A stretch of DNA of 33,373 bases, from contig NZ_AYWX01000002.1 in NCBI RefSeq assembly GCF_000502875.1, forward strand, positions 604,705-638,077. Direction: 5' to 3'. This DNA comes from Mesorhizobium sp. L2C084A000. GTDB taxonomy: Bacteria; Pseudomonadota; Alphaproteobacteria; Rhizobiales; Rhizobiaceae. The position numbers and the translations under genes are program-made. The notes below the pieces were generated by a model. It was given only the letters and a program-made list of their open reading frames with translations, was not told the DNA's origin and did no database searches. Positions 1-8,468 of the stretch are shown here, piece by piece. The stretch's first letter is position 1; each line of letters opens with the position of its first letter.

Positions 1-147
1 CTCGAACTGCATTCCGGCCACAAGCCGGAGGAACCGATCGACGCGCATTCCGTGCAGCCCTACTACACGCTGCTTCTGGCGCGCGAAGCCGGCATGACGA
101 TATCGATCCACGCGACGCCGGAAGAAATCGTGCTTTCTGCGGCCTGA
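1..147 (+). CDS. chpT: Histidine phosphotransferase ChpT, C-terminal end (partial)
   Basis: The first 147 bases are an open frame of 48 residues ending in TGA; the gene begins outside the window. The peptide contains an AHSVQPYYTLLLAREAG stretch that resembles the C-terminal subdomain of ChpT (DUF2328). ChpT is known to relay phosphate from the hybrid kinase CckA to CtrA and CpdR in alphaproteobacteria. The phosphorylated His lies in the missing part. The identification is supported by the neighbourhood, because ctrA and sciP follow within 4.2 kb. Only the tail is visible, so the assignment is by remembered family similarity plus context. Confidence 0.65.
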   Translation, partial: LELHSGHKPEEPIDAHSVQPYYTLLLAREAGMTISIHATPEEIVLSAA

Positions 148-386
148 TTGCGCAGCCGATAAAGCGAAGTATTTCTACATTGAAATCTGTAATTCCAGCT
201 CATCGACTTGAGATGCATCTGGTCGTCCAGGCAGTGCCAAAGCATTCGCGAATAAAAGCAGGCACCTGCCTATCTTTGTAAAAATTTTACCTAACGCCTT
301 TTCGGCTTCTTTACCAGATTGGCCTATGGTCCGCCCTGGATGCCCCCGACGCTACCGGACTGCCAGAAGACAAAGAGGACCCGGAA

Positions 387-791
387 ATGAAACGCTGCAT
401 GTTCGTCGACGATTCAAGCGTCATCAGGAAGGTTGCAAAACGCATCCTGGGCGGCTCCGAAATGATTGTCATCGAGGCCGCCAGCGGACTTGACGCGCTG
501 GAGATGTGCGCCGCCGACATGCCCGACATCATCGTCGTCGATGGCGCCTTGCCCGACGTACCGGCGGTCGATCTCATCCGTCGCGTCCGCGCCATGGAGA
601 GCCCGATAAGGCCGCAGATCCTGATTTCCCTGGTCGAGCTCGATATTGCTTCGATCATGCGGGCCAAGCGCGCCGGCGCCCAGGGCTATCTCTTGAAGCC
701 GTTCAACCGCCCGCAACTGCTCGAGCGCTTTCGCACCTTGAAGAGCGCACCTGATTCGACACCCTTGAGCAATTCCAGAAAAAGTGCGTGA
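387..791 (+). CDS. CheY/DivK-like single-domain response regulator
   Basis: A 134-residue protein with one receiver domain (about residues 2-118) and a short polar tail. The acidic pair D8-D9, phosphoacceptor D52 (in VVDGALPD) and conserved K104 (in LLKPF) are all present, so phosphorylation should be possible. There is no output domain. A purine-rich GAGGA lies about 10 bases before the ATG. It sits between chpT and ctrA, which suggests a role in the CckA-ChpT-CtrA relay or in motility control, but the sequence alone does not identify it as DivK or CpdR. The 239 bases upstream hold a 13-bp palindrome at 278-290 and no gene. Confidence 0.85.
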   Translation: MKRCMFVDDSSVIRKVAKRILGGSEMIVIEAASGLDALEMCAADMPDIIVVDGALPDVPAVDLIRRVRAMESPIRPQILISLVELDIASIMRAKRAGAQGYLLKPFNRPQLLERFRTLKSAPDSTPLSNSRKSA

Positions 792-843
792 CGGTTTCCT
801 GCTCGGAAGCCCAAAAACAGACCGTTACCAGCCCGTCATGCAA

Positions 844-865
844 AAACCCGGCCGAAGCCGGGTTT
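844..865. terminator. Bidirectional intrinsic terminator
   Basis: AAACCCGGC and GCCGGGTTT form a perfect 9-bp stem with a CGAA tetraloop. Ts follow on the plus strand and As precede it, so it can act in both directions. It separates the convergent response regulator and ctrA genes. Confidence 0.9.
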
Positions 866-893
866 TTTTGAAAAGATTCGAACGATTCGTCGC

Positions 894-1589
894 TCAGGCG
901 CTGACGCGAATGTCTTCCGGTTCGCGCAGCACATAGCCGCGCCCCCAGACCGTTTCAATGTAGTTCTGACCGCCCGATGCCGCATCGAGCTTTTTGCGGA
1001 GCTTGCAGATGAAGACGTCGATGATTTTCAGCTCAGGCTCGTCCATGCCGCCATAGAGGTGGTTGAGGAACATTTCCTTGGTCAGCGTGGTGCCTTTGCG
1101 CAGCGAAAGCAACTCCAGCATCTGGTATTCCTTGCCGGTCAGGTGCACGCGCTGGCCGCCGACTTCGACTGTCTTCGCATCGAGGTTGACCACCAGGTCG
1201 CCGGTGGTGATGACCGACTGGGCGTGGCCCTTGGAGCGCCGCACGATGGCATGAATGCGGGCAACCAGCTCATCCTTGTGGAACGGCTTGGTCATGTAGT
1301 CGTCTGCACCGAAGCCGAGGCCGCGCACCTTGTCCTCGATGCCGGCCATGCCGGAGAGGATGAGAATAGGTGTTTTGACCTTGGAAAGGCGAAGCGTTCT
1401 CAAGACCTCGTAGCCCGACATGTCAGGCAGGTTGAGATCGAGAAGAATGATATCGTAGTCGTAGAGCTTGCCTAGATCGACGCCCTCTTCACCGAGATCG
1501 GTCGTGTAGACGTTGAAACTTTCCGATTTCAGCATCAGTTCGATGCTTTGTGCGGTTGCACTGTCATCTTCTATCAGCAGAACACGCAT
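894..1589 (-). CDS. ctrA: Cell cycle response regulator CtrA
   Basis: 231 residues, the usual length for the family. The N-terminal receiver (about 1-115) has the acidic cluster E8-D9-D10, phosphoacceptor D51 in ILLDLNLPD, and K101 in MTKPF. The C-terminal OmpR/PhoB-type winged helix (about 125-225) contains the typical CtrA stretch [15 protein letters not shown]. CtrA is the essential alphaproteobacterial regulator that binds TTAA-N7-TTAA sites and controls replication initiation, division, flagella and pili. The start is ATG at 1589, preceded by AGGGGAA. The upstream region is AT-rich with several TTAA half-sites, consistent with the autoregulation known for the family. Very secure. Confidence 0.96.
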   Translation of the reverse strand: MRVLLIEDDSATAQSIELMLKSESFNVYTTDLGEEGVDLGKLYDYDIILLDLNLPDMSGYEVLRTLRLSKVKTPILILSGMAGIEDKVRGLGFGADDYMTKPFHKDELVARIHAIVRRSKGHAQSVITTGDLVVNLDAKTVEVGGQRVHLTGKEYQMLELLSLRKGTTLTKEMFLNHLYGGMDEPELKIIDVFICKLRKKLDAASGGQNYIETVWGRGYVLREPEDIRVSA

Positions 1590-2041
1590 TTCATTCCCCT
1601 TTTCTGCTGCCGGACCATTTCACGACCCGTCCGGACCCGGAGCAGTGGTTGCCTTGTGCAGAGGCTGCCATTGAATGGTTAACAAATCCTAATTTCCCGT
1701 CCATGACGGTACCAGATTTTTTAACCTCTTTCTACACCCTCTTGAATCTAATAACGAATCTCAGAACCAAATTCCTAATGCAACACATTAACAACCTGGA
1801 CTAAGCGACTCCAGGGACTCATCGACGTCGCTTCCGCATCGGTGGCCGGAATTTTTACCCGGCCTTAAGTCCTGACCCGTATGATTAACAATGCCCGTAA
1901 ACGAATGGTTACCGTCGGCAAAAAACTTTAGGGTTTTGTTTCCCATAGTTAGGGGAAAGGCGGTGGACACGGGTGCGGCCTGGGCGTTTCCAGGTGGTTT
2001 GGACGATAGATGCGGGTGTGCGTTTCCGGGAGTACCGAATC
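1590..2041. promoter_or_regulatory. AT-rich region between divergent ctrA and fliJ-like genes
   Basis: About 450 bases without a convincing gene. Several TTAA half-sites occur (1679-1682, 1721-1724 and others). TTAA at 1721 is followed after 7 bases by CTAC, and TTAA at 1679 after 6 bases by CTAA; both are imperfect matches to the CtrA box TTAA-N7-TTAA. This probably carries the ctrA promoters and the promoter of the plus-strand gene at 2042. Exact start sites cannot be read from sequence. Confidence 0.4.
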
Positions 2042-2419
2042 ATGAAGTCACGTGAAAACCTCGTTCGGCTGAAACAGTTTCAGGTGAATGAGAAGCGGCG
2101 GCAGCTGCTGCAGCTCGACATGATGATCGCCGAGTTCGAACGCATGGCCGTCGAGCTGGAGCTTCAGATCACCGCCGAGGAAAAGAAGGCCGGCATCACC
2201 GACATCAACCATTTCGCCTATCCGACCTTCGCCAAGGCGGCTCGCCTGCGCCGCGACAACCTCAGGAATTCCCAAAGCGACCTCGCCCAGCAGCGAAGCG
2301 CCGCCGAATCATTACTCGGCGAAGCTGAAGCGGAGCTTTCCAAGGCGGAAATGCTGGAATCGCGCGACACGAAGATCCGCGAAGCGGAAGTCGGTGGCCG
2401 CAGCGCCATGATCGGCTAA
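2042..2419 (+). CDS. fliJ: FliJ-like coiled-coil protein
   Basis: A 125-residue protein from ATG 2042, which is preceded by GGGAG at 2027-2031; an in-frame upstream ATG at 1973 lacks such a site. It is almost wholly alpha-helical and charged, with heptad-like hydrophobics and no membrane segment. Length, coiled coil and start (MKSRENLVRLKQFQV) fit the flagellar export chaperone FliJ, which in the known system works with the ATPase FliI at the flagellar type III export gate. No fliI is present in this window, so the functional link is inferred from the family and from proximity to ctrA, a flagellar regulator. It could be another coiled-coil protein. Confidence 0.6.
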   Translation: MKSRENLVRLKQFQVNEKRRQLLQLDMMIAEFERMAVELELQITAEEKKAGITDINHFAYPTFAKAARLRRDNLRNSQSDLAQQRSAAESLLGEAEAELSKAEMLESRDTKIREAEVGGRSAMIG

Positions 2420-2505
2420 GACCTGGCGGTTTGCCGCGCCAACGCCCGCCATTAGGCTGGCGCATTGTCGCGGCTTGCGGCTCCGGCGGGAAAAATGAAT
2501 CCGCC

Positions 2506-2904
2506 CTACGCGGCCCAATCCCCTTCACTCTCGGCAATTGCCCTTGCACGGGCATCCTTGATATCCGGCGCATGTTGCTCCGCCCATGACCTGATCTGGG
2601 TAAGCAGCCCCGCCAGGTTCTGGCCGAGCTCGGTCAATTCATATTCGACGCGCGGCGGAATGACCGGGAAAATCTCGCGCCGCACCAGGCCGTCGCGCTC
2701 GAGCACCCGCAGCGTCTGCGTCAGCATCTTCGGCGTGATGCCTTCGAGCTTGCGGGCGAGCTCGCCATTGCGCAGCCGGCCTTTGCGCAGCGCGCAAACC
2801 ACCAGATAGACCCATTTGCTGGCCAGCATCTCCAGCACGGTGTGCGAAGGACACGTCCGCCGGAACGCATCATAGCCGAAACCGCAATCATCTTCACTAT
2901 CCAT
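2506..2904 (-). CDS. HxlR-family winged-helix transcriptional regulator
   Basis: 132 residues. The conserved family pattern CPSHTVLEMLASKWVYLV (about 18-35) is followed by the winged helix with ITPKMLTQTLRVLERDGLV (about 56-74) and a C-terminal dimerisation helix. Two N-terminal cysteines, C7 and C18, are present; members such as YodB and HypR use the conserved Cys to sense electrophiles or disulfide stress. It is divergent from a quinone oxidoreductase-like gene with 90 bases between them, the arrangement typical of an HxlR repressor and its detoxification target. Likely autoregulated through the inverted repeats in that gap. Confidence 0.88.
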   Translation of the reverse strand: MDSEDDCGFGYDAFRRTCPSHTVLEMLASKWVYLVVCALRKGRLRNGELARKLEGITPKMLTQTLRVLERDGLVRREIFPVIPPRVEYELTELGQNLAGLLTQIRSWAEQHAPDIKDARARAIAESEGDWAA

Positions 2905-2994
2905 GGGGTGCGTATATATCAGGAAGGTACATACTGGACAAGAGACTATTACTATCCAAATGATAGTGGCATCAACCGAGCAGGAGACATCTCA
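2905..2994. promoter_or_regulatory. Divergent promoter with candidate HxlR operators
   Basis: The gap holds ACTAT-N7-ATAGT (2951-2967), an inverted repeat with the 7-base spacer style of YodB/HypR-type operators. It also holds GTATATAT with a partly matching GTACATAC about 15 bases downstream. These probably control both the regulator and the oxidoreductase. CAGGAGA just before the ATG at 2995 is the ribosome binding site. Confidence 0.45.
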
Positions 2995-3921
2995 ATGCGT
3001 GCCGTTATCCAGAAATCCGTCGGCGGACCCGACGTCCTTGTCATCGCCGATCAGCCGGATCCCACGCCAGAGGCCGGCGAAGTGCTGGTTCGCGTCAAGG
3101 CCGCAGGCATCAATCCGGTCGACGGCGCCGTCCGTGCCGGCTACTACCCCTTGCTCGGCGAGCCGCCCTTCATCCTGGGTTGGGACATCTCGGGAACTGT
3201 CGAAGCACTTGGCCCCGGCGTCACCGGCTTCAAGATCGGCGACGAGGTGTTCGGCATGCCGCGCTTCCCCAAGCAGGCGGCGGCCTATGCCGAGCTGGCT
3301 GCCGTGCCTGCCGATCAAATCGCACTGAAGCCGAAGGGCGCGGACCACCTCCAGACGGGCGCCTTGCCGCTGGCCGGCCTCACCGCCTGGCAAGGGCTTG
3401 TTCGTCACGGCAGACTGAAATCGGATCGGCGCGTATTGGTGCATGCGGGAGCCGGCGGCGTCGGTCATCTGGCGGTGCAGATCGCCAAGGCGCGCAGCGC
3501 CTACGTCGTCGCCACGGCCAGCCCGGGCAAGCTCGATTTCGTCCGCAAACTGGGCGCCGACGAAGTCATCGACTACACCAAGGGCGATTTCACCGATCAG
3601 ATCCGCGACATCGATCTGGTGCTGGATCCAATGGGCGGCGACCACGCCCAACGCTCGCTGAAGGTGCTCAAGCGTGGCGGCGTGCTGGTGTCATTGCTCG
3701 ATGTCAGCGACAACACAAGGGCCCAGGCCGGCGCGCGAGACATTCGGGTCGAGCGTATGTCCGTCGTGCCCGACAGTGAGGGCCTGCTGGAACTGGCTCG
3801 GTTGATCGATGCCAACAAGCTTGCCGTCCATGTGGCGAAGAGCTTCCCGCTGGACCATGCGGGGGCCGCTCACGCCTTCCTCGCCACCAAGCCGATCGGC
3901 AAGGTTGTGCTATCGCTCTGA
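2995..3921 (+). CDS. NADP-dependent, zinc-free quinone oxidoreductase (MDR family)
   Basis: 308 residues from ATG 2995, chosen because GGAGA precedes it and the family N-terminus begins MRAVIQ; the frame stays open further upstream. It has the GroES-like fold at the N-terminus (about 1-115) and a Rossmann domain with HAGAGGVGHLAVQIAK (about 150-165), the nucleotide site of the quinone oxidoreductase branch of medium-chain dehydrogenases. The Cys/His ligands of the catalytic zinc are missing, as in QOR/zeta-crystallin. The likely role is NADPH-dependent reduction of quinones or reactive enones in the cytoplasm. Its divergent HxlR partner suggests induction by electrophiles. The natural substrate is unknown. 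Confidence 0.85.
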   Translation: MRAVIQKSVGGPDVLVIADQPDPTPEAGEVLVRVKAAGINPVDGAVRAGYYPLLGEPPFILGWDISGTVEALGPGVTGFKIGDEVFGMPRFPKQAAAYAELAAVPADQIALKPKGADHLQTGALPLAGLTAWQGLVRHGRLKSDRRVLVHAGAGGVGHLAVQIAKARSAYVVATASPGKLDFVRKLGADEVIDYTKGDFTDQIRDIDLVLDPMGGDHAQRSLKVLKRGGVLVSLLDVSDNTRAQAGARDIRVERMSVVPDSEGLLELARLIDANKLAVHVAKSFPLDHAGAAHAFLATKPIGKVVLSL

Positions 3922-3940
3922 GCGGGAACGGTGAAAAACA

Positions 3941-3968
3941 GAAGGGCGCGGGGTTAGCCGCGCCCTTC
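3941..3968. terminator. Hairpin terminator between convergent genes
   Basis: GAAGGGCGCGG and CCGCGCCCTTC form a perfect 11-bp stem with a 6-base loop between the oxidoreductase and sciP stop codons. A-rich sequence on the left side gives a U-rich tail for transcripts of the minus strand. Confidence 0.8.
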
Positions 3969-3985
3969 GTCTAAATTCGCAATGG

Positions 3986-4261
3986 TCAGTGCCGGTATTG
4001 CTGGATGCGTGTGGTGCGCAGCCCGGCAAGGCCATATTCGTCGATCGACGCCTGCCAGGACAGGAATTCCTCGGTGGTGAGCTTGTAGCGTTGGCATGCC
4101 TCGTCCAGGCTCAAAAGCCCGCCGCGCACGGCCGCAACCACTTCCGCCTTACGCCGGATAACCCAGCGACGTGTATTGGTCGGCGGCAGATCGGCAATCG
4201 TAAGAGGGCTGCCGTCAGGCCCGATAACATATTTGACTCTCGGTCTAACCAGATCGGTCAT
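3986..4261 (-). CDS. sciP: CtrA inhibitor SciP (DUF1153)
   Basis: 91 residues, nearly the whole of it a DUF1153 domain with the family landmarks KYVIGPDGSPLT, RRWVIRRKAEVVAAVRGGLL and a helix-turn-helix around SLDEACQRYKLTTEEFLSW. In Caulobacter the DUF1153 protein SciP binds CtrA and DNA and blocks CtrA-activated transcription in G1 cells. The similarity over the full length is strong. Its closeness to ctrA and chpT supports the same role. The upstream gap carries a good CtrA box at 4318-4332, consistent with sciP itself being CtrA-activated. Confidence 0.85.
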   Translation of the reverse strand: MTDLVRPRVKYVIGPDGSPLTIADLPPTNTRRWVIRRKAEVVAAVRGGLLSLDEACQRYKLTTEEFLSWQASIDEYGLAGLRTTRIQQYRH

Positions 4262-4317
4262 CGTACTCTCTACAAAAAACTCAAAGACCCAATCCCCGCC
4301 ACGTTACCGCCACAGCT

Positions 4318-4332
4318 TTAAAAATTGCCTAA
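4318..4332. promoter_or_regulatory. Candidate CtrA binding site upstream of sciP and mnmA
   Basis: TTAA, seven bases, then CTAA, closely matching the CtrA consensus TTAA-N7-TTAA. It is 57 bases before the sciP start, in the 288-base gap between the divergent sciP and mnmA genes. The rest of the gap shows no gene. Confidence 0.5.
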
Positions 4333-4549
4333 GCAGACCCTAATGACTAGGTAAGGATCATGAACGCCGCGTTAGTCTTTTCGCCGGCATTTGAAACATC
4401 TGCCCGCAAACCCTGATTTGCCGGGGAAAATGCATCCCCTGGCGGAGATCGGACGCAACCGGTGAATCGCCCTGCACGCTGGCGCGCCGGTAAAGCTTGA
4501 CCTATATTCTCGACATTGGCATTGAGGCGCCGTGCAGAACGAAAGCATC

Positions 4550-5740
4550 ATGAACAGTCTCGATCTTCCCGGACGTCCCGAAAACACCCGCATCGTCGTC
4601 GCCATGTCGGGCGGTGTCGATTCCTCTGTCGTCGCCGGCCTGCTGAAACGTGAGGGCTACGACGTCGTCGGCGTCACCTTGCAGCTCTACGACCACGGCG
4701 CGGCGACGCACCGGGCCGGCTCATGCTGCGCCGGGCAGGACATCGACGATGCCCGCCGTGTCTCCGAGACGCTCGGCATCCCCCATTATGTGCTCGACTA
4801 CGAGGAACGCTTCCGCAAGGCGGTCATCGATCCCTTCGCCGAGAGCTACGTCGCCGGCGAGACGCCGATCCCGTGCGTTTCCTGCAATCAGACGGTGAAG
4901 TTCGCCGACCTCCTGGCCACCGCCAAGGAGCTCGGCGCCGACGCGCTGGCCACCGGCCACTACATCCGTTCCGGCGCCAACGGCGCCCACCGCGCGCTCT
5001 ACAGGCCGGTCGACGCCGACCGTGACCAGAGTTATTTCCTGTTCGCCACCACGCAGGCACAGATCGATTATCTGCGCTTTCCCCTTGGCGGCCTGCCGAA
5101 GCCTCAGGTTCGCGCCATTGCCGAGGAGATGGGGCTGGCGGTTGCCGCCAAGCAGGACAGTCAGGACATCTGCTTCGTGCCGCAGGGCAAGTATTCCGAC
5201 ATCATCGCCAAGCTGAAGCCAACCGCCGCCAATCCGGGCGACATCGTCCACATCGACGGCCGCGTGCTCGGCCGCCATGAGGGCATCCTGCGCTACACGA
5301 TCGGCCAGCGCCGTGGCATCGGCATCGCTTCCGGCGAGCCGCTTTACGTCGTCCACCTCGATGCCGACCGCGCTCGCGTCGTGGTTGGCCCGCGCGAGGC
5401 GCTGGAGACGCACAAGATCTATCTGCGCAACATGAACTGGCTGGGCGACGGACCGCTCACAGACGTCCCTGCTGGCGGCCTGGAGCTGTTCGCCAAGGTC
5501 CGCTCGACGCGGCCGCCGCGCCCGGCCGTGCTGCATCATCGTGCCGGTGCCACATGGGTGGAACTGATCGACGGCGAGTCCGGCATCGCGCCGGGCCAGG
5601 CCTGCGTGCTCTACTCCGATGACGGCAACGAAGCTCGCGTGTTCGGCGGCGGCTTCATCGAGCGTTCGGAGCGTGGCGCCGAGGCCGAGGCGATGCTGAC
5701 CCGGCTTGCCGCCAGGCCGGCCCAGATACCTGCCGAATAA
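4550..5740 (+). CDS. mnmA: tRNA-specific 2-thiouridylase MnmA
   Basis: 396 residues from ATG 4550; a GTG at 4532 in the same frame with GAGG before it is an alternative. The enzyme makes the 2-thio group of wobble uridine in tRNA-Lys, -Glu and -Gln. Visible landmarks are the PP-loop AMSGGVDSS (about 18-26), the catalytic cysteine C112 in SCNQTVKF, and the second cysteine C208 in [12 protein letters not shown]. The motif TGHYIR and the C-terminal beta-barrel (about 320-385) are also present. Length is slightly above the E. coli enzyme. The stop codon lies in the first unit of a 16-bp triplet repeat. Confidence 0.96.
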   Translation: MNSLDLPGRPENTRIVVAMSGGVDSSVVAGLLKREGYDVVGVTLQLYDHGAATHRAGSCCAGQDIDDARRVSETLGIPHYVLDYEERFRKAVIDPFAESYVAGETPIPCVSCNQTVKFADLLATAKELGADALATGHYIRSGANGAHRALYRPVDADRDQSYFLFATTQAQIDYLRFPLGGLPKPQVRAIAEEMGLAVAAKQDSQDICFVPQGKYSDIIAKLKPTAANPGDIVHIDGRVLGRHEGILRYTIGQRRGIGIASGEPLYVVHLDADRARVVVGPREALETHKIYLRNMNWLGDGPLTDVPAGGLELFAKVRSTRPPRPAVLHHRAGATWVELIDGESGIAPGQACVLYSDDGNEARVFGGGFIERSERGAEAEAMLTRLAARPAQIPAE

Positions 5741-5771
5741 GATACCTGCCGAATAAGATACCCGCCGAATA
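5724..5771. repeat. Three 16-bp tandem repeats over the mnmA stop codon
   Basis: The unit AGATACCTGCCGAATA occurs three times in a row; the third copy has one change (CCC for CCT). The first copy encodes the last residues and most of the mnmA stop, so changes in copy number downstream would leave the protein unchanged. Confidence 0.9.
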
Positions 5772-5780
5772 ATCCGCGCT

Positions 5781-6746
5781 TCAGGAATTCGACTTGGTGT
5801 GGGTGACCGTGCCGGCGGTCAGGATGCGCAGCACCCTGATCGCTTCCTCGCCGCTGGTACGCGGTTCGGCACGCGTCTCGATGCACTGGATGAAATGCTC
5901 CAGCTCGCGTGTCAGCGGCATGCCCTGGGCAACCGCGACATAGGATGGCTCATTGGTGGTGAAGGCCCATTGGCCGCTGTCCTGCCACACCGCGTGGCGG
6001 TAGACGGCAAGCTTGCGTTCCCATGGCTCGACATCGTCGAACACCGCCATCGCCTTGGTGCCGACCACGGTGAGCCGCCGCTCGCGATAGGGATTGAGAC
6101 GCGAGGTGAAGAGATGGCTGCGCAGGCCGTTGGGAAAGCGCATGTGCAGATGGGCGAAGTCGCTGAGACTGTCGAGCAGCGCGGCCCCCTCGCCGCGCAC
6201 CTCGATCGGCTCTGTGCCGGTGATCGCCAGGATCATCGACAGATCGTGCGGCGCCAGGTCCCACAGCGCGTCGTTCTCTGTGTGGAACTTGCCGAGGCCG
6301 AGCCGGTGCGAGTGGATGTAGCGGACTTCGCCGAGTTCGCCCTTGTCGATGAGCCCTTTCAGCGTCTCGAAAGCGGGGTGGAACCGCAGGACATGGCCGA
6401 CCATGAAGACGCGGCCATTGTCCTTGGCCGCCCGCACCGCACGCTCGGCATCGGCAACCGTCAGCGCGATCGGCTTTTCCACCAGCACCTCCTTGCCGGC
6501 CTCGACGGCACGCACGGCAAGGTCGGCATGGAATTGCGGCGGCAGTGCCATGACGATGGCGTCGATATCGTCACGGACGAACAACTGGTCCGGCTCGATC
6601 GCCAGGCAGTCCTGCTCACTGGCGAAGCCTTCTGCGCGGGCCCGGTTGGTGTCGGAGACCGCGTACAGCGCGCCGAGCGCCTTGAGAGTGCGGATGTGGT
6701 TGCTGCCCCAGTATCCGCAACCGAGGACTGCTATGCGCGGCTTCAT
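5781..6746 (-). CDS. Gfo/Idh/MocA-family NAD(P)-dependent dehydrogenase
   Basis: 321 residues from ATG 6746; a TTG nine bases upstream is less likely. The N-terminal Rossmann fold has AVLGCGYWGSNHIRTL (about 6-21) and the family EKPIAL at 90-95. The C-terminal alpha/beta domain has the WDLAPHD segment that carries the active-site His. Members oxidise or epimerise sugars and sugar nucleotides. The GYWG motif and the tail LEHFIQCIE recall the WlbA/UDP-sugar 3-dehydrogenase branch, but the substrate cannot be fixed. It converges on mnmA and has no operon partner here. Confidence 0.85.
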   Translation of the reverse strand: MKPRIAVLGCGYWGSNHIRTLKALGALYAVSDTNRARAEGFASEQDCLAIEPDQLFVRDDIDAIVMALPPQFHADLAVRAVEAGKEVLVEKPIALTVADAERAVRAAKDNGRVFMVGHVLRFHPAFETLKGLIDKGELGEVRYIHSHRLGLGKFHTENDALWDLAPHDLSMILAITGTEPIEVRGEGAALLDSLSDFAHLHMRFPNGLRSHLFTSRLNPYRERRLTVVGTKAMAVFDDVEPWERKLAVYRHAVWQDSGQWAFTTNEPSYVAVAQGMPLTRELEHFIQCIETRAEPRTSGEEAIRVLRILTAGTVTHTKSNS

Positions 6747-6986
6747 CTGTTTCAAACTCTAAAAACTCTTGGCCGAGACATAGCGACGTGCCCCTTCGAA
6801 CTCAACCCCGGCGGCGGCAACCAAATGTCCGCACGGCAAAGCTTTTCGATAATGACGATAAGCCGGCAAGCCGGTTGCTTCGAAGCTTGACAGGCTCACC
6901 CTCCCAACCTTATATCCGCGCGACCTTGGCGAACGCCTCCGACATGCCTTTCGATTTGAGGCGGATTTCGGGCCTTTCGCCGCCCT

Positions 6987-7063
6987 GGCGGGGTAGCTCA
7001 GTTGGTTAGAGCACGGGAATCATAATCCTGGGGTCGGGGGTTCAAGTCCCTCTCCCGCTACCA
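6987..7063 (+). tRNA. tRNA-Met (anticodon CAT)
   Basis: A 77-base cloverleaf with encoded CCA. The acceptor stem is GGCGGGG/TCCCGCT with G-U pairs at both ends. The D-arm GCTCAGTTGGTTAGAGC, the anticodon stem CGGGA/TCCTG around loop ATCATAA and the T-loop TTCAAGT are all present. The 1-72 pair is present and the anticodon stem lacks the GGG/CCC run, so this is not initiator tRNA. Elongator Met is preferred over lysidine-modified tRNA-Ile2. It marks the start of a decayed accessory stretch, a common place for integration, but no att repeat of its 3' end was seen. Confidence 0.95.
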
Positions 7064-7450
7064 AATTTCTTCAAATAAATTTAGGCGTTTAGGCGTCATC
7101 TAGCGCGCCTTCTTTGCCATTCTCAAGTCGCACCATGTTGCAAATGACTACCGTTGATTTCCAAGGGTTTCCTGCAACTATCGGCAGGTCCACGCGACAT
7201 GGATGCGACCTGAACCCCTTTTCGATGAGCGAAATATAGACCGTGTGTTGAAGGCCAGGCACCGGAGATAATGTTCGACCTCGTGTTGGCCTGCGCTTCG
7301 TTGGACGGCGCGCTAGGCATGCTGCTTGCCCACGTGCATGGCTTGCCGATGGTCGAGGGTGCTGACATCGTCAAGAGAATCCCCCACGTCGGCCGACAGG
7401 GCTACTTGGCCGGTCAAGGAACGATTCCGCCCTCGGTGGGTTACAAACTC
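7064..7450. other. Accessory DNA without a convincing gene
   Basis: About 390 bases after the tRNA. An open frame from 7271 on the plus strand runs into the broken gene at 7451 but has no recognisable domain or ribosome binding site. No integrase is visible. Confidence 0.4.
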
Positions 7451-7635
7451 ATGATGAACACCATCAAACCCCACGGAATCGGGATTGCGTCCGATGTCGC
7501 CAATGCCAAGCCGCCAAGCCGCGGATCGAACGGGCCGAACTCGCGATTGAACGCGCGGAAAAGATGGTGGCCCAAAGCATCGAACGGTCCGGCAGGATTC
7601 GGCGTCTGGTCGAGGCCGCCAAACGAGAACGATAG
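7451..7635 (+). pseudogene. Small charged helical protein gene broken by an 8-bp duplication
   Basis: Reading from ATG 7451 (or 7454) gives MNTIKPHGIGIASDVANAK, then the frame is lost at a tandem GCCAAGCC x2 (7505-7520). Taking out one copy restores a frame that continues as a charged helix (PRIERAELAIERAEKMVAQS and on) to a TAG at 7633-7635, seven bases before the next start. The downstream half therefore looks truly coding. The family is not recognised; the composition suggests a coiled coil. The upstream limit is unsure because the frame stays open to 7271. Confidence 0.45.
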
Positions 7636-7641
7636 CCCCAA

Positions 7642-7905
7642 ATGACAATGCTGTTCGAACCCTTGGACTCGGATTATCACAAACGCAGCGTGCTTTACCA
7701 CGCGGCCCGGCTTTCGATGCTCCATGATCGAATGATGATGCGATTCGACAAGGTCGACGAAGCGGCCGACAAAGTTGAAGCTGCGGCGACCGTGCTGGTC
7801 GATGTCACCCATGGCTCTGCCGTCGCCGCGTTCCAGGACGCTGTGTTCCGGAATTCGTCGGCAGATTTCCTTCAGATTGAAGCGGGCCAAACCCTCGGGC
7901 TCTGA
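7642..7905 (+). CDS. Small hypothetical protein
   Basis: 87 residues, MTMLFEPLDSDYHKRSVLY and on, mostly helical, with a methionine-rich segment (MLHDRMMMRFDKV) and a charged middle. No signal peptide, membrane segment or known motif was recognised. It begins 6 bases after the stop of the broken gene at 7633-7635, suggesting that both were once a two-gene unit. There is no clear ribosome binding site. Probably a remnant of a mobile or plasmid-derived module. Confidence 0.4.
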   Translation: MTMLFEPLDSDYHKRSVLYHAARLSMLHDRMMMRFDKVDEAADKVEAAATVLVDVTHGSAVAAFQDAVFRNSSADFLQIEAGQTLGL

Positions 7906-8468
7906 ACTGCGAGGGATGGCGGTGATACGGAACCCGCAGAAGGCAACATGCGTTGCCCATGGTTGATTATCTCAAATCGGTTGTCCGGGAACTCATGCCG
8001 GCCTGGCTCGTGCGGAAGTCGGTCGGCGTCGACGTTCTAGACCTGAGCAGCAGCCACTCACACGCGACCTGATAGGCGCTGCACCGCCAACGCGATACCG
8101 CGGGCCAGTGAGATCGGAACCTCCCGACCGCAGGCTCAACGAGTCGCAACTGTAAGGCAGTCATGCAGCGCTGCCCCCCTGGCCGTCGCTGAGCGGGCCG
8201 GTCGTCACCCGGTCGCGATAGCATTGGGCATGCCGGTCGGTCGACTTGTCCAGCATCTTGCGGCCGACATCGCGCACCTTGCCGATCCGACGAACAAGCT
8301 TAATCTCCGACAGTTCCTTCCGGAACCAGGGCTTTGGTTGCTCCCCGGCCCGTCGCGGATATAGCAACATGTATATTAGCTGTTACTTGACAATATGCCT
8401 ACGCTCTGGTTTCCTGATTTAACGGGTGTTTAACCAAGTTCGTTGCGTTTTTTTCGGACGGTGTTGGT
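7906..8468. other. Accessory DNA upstream of the LuxR-type regulator
   Basis: About 560 bases with only weak open frames on the minus strand (around 7967-8224 and 8161-8370), none recognised. A TTGACA at 8387-8392 is a good -35 element in front of the regulator gene, but no matching -10 at the ideal spacing is evident. Confidence 0.35.

Noticed and set aside
1550..1804. Open frame opposite the ctrA start
   Set aside because: It runs through the ctrA promoter and has AT-rich, non-coding character.
6987..7063. Initiator tRNA-fMet
   Set aside because: A 1-72 pair is present and the GGG/CCC anticodon stem run is absent.
7967..8370. Minus-strand frames before the regulator gene
   Set aside because: No recognisable motif, no start signal, and two frames overlap; kept only as unexplained accessory DNA.
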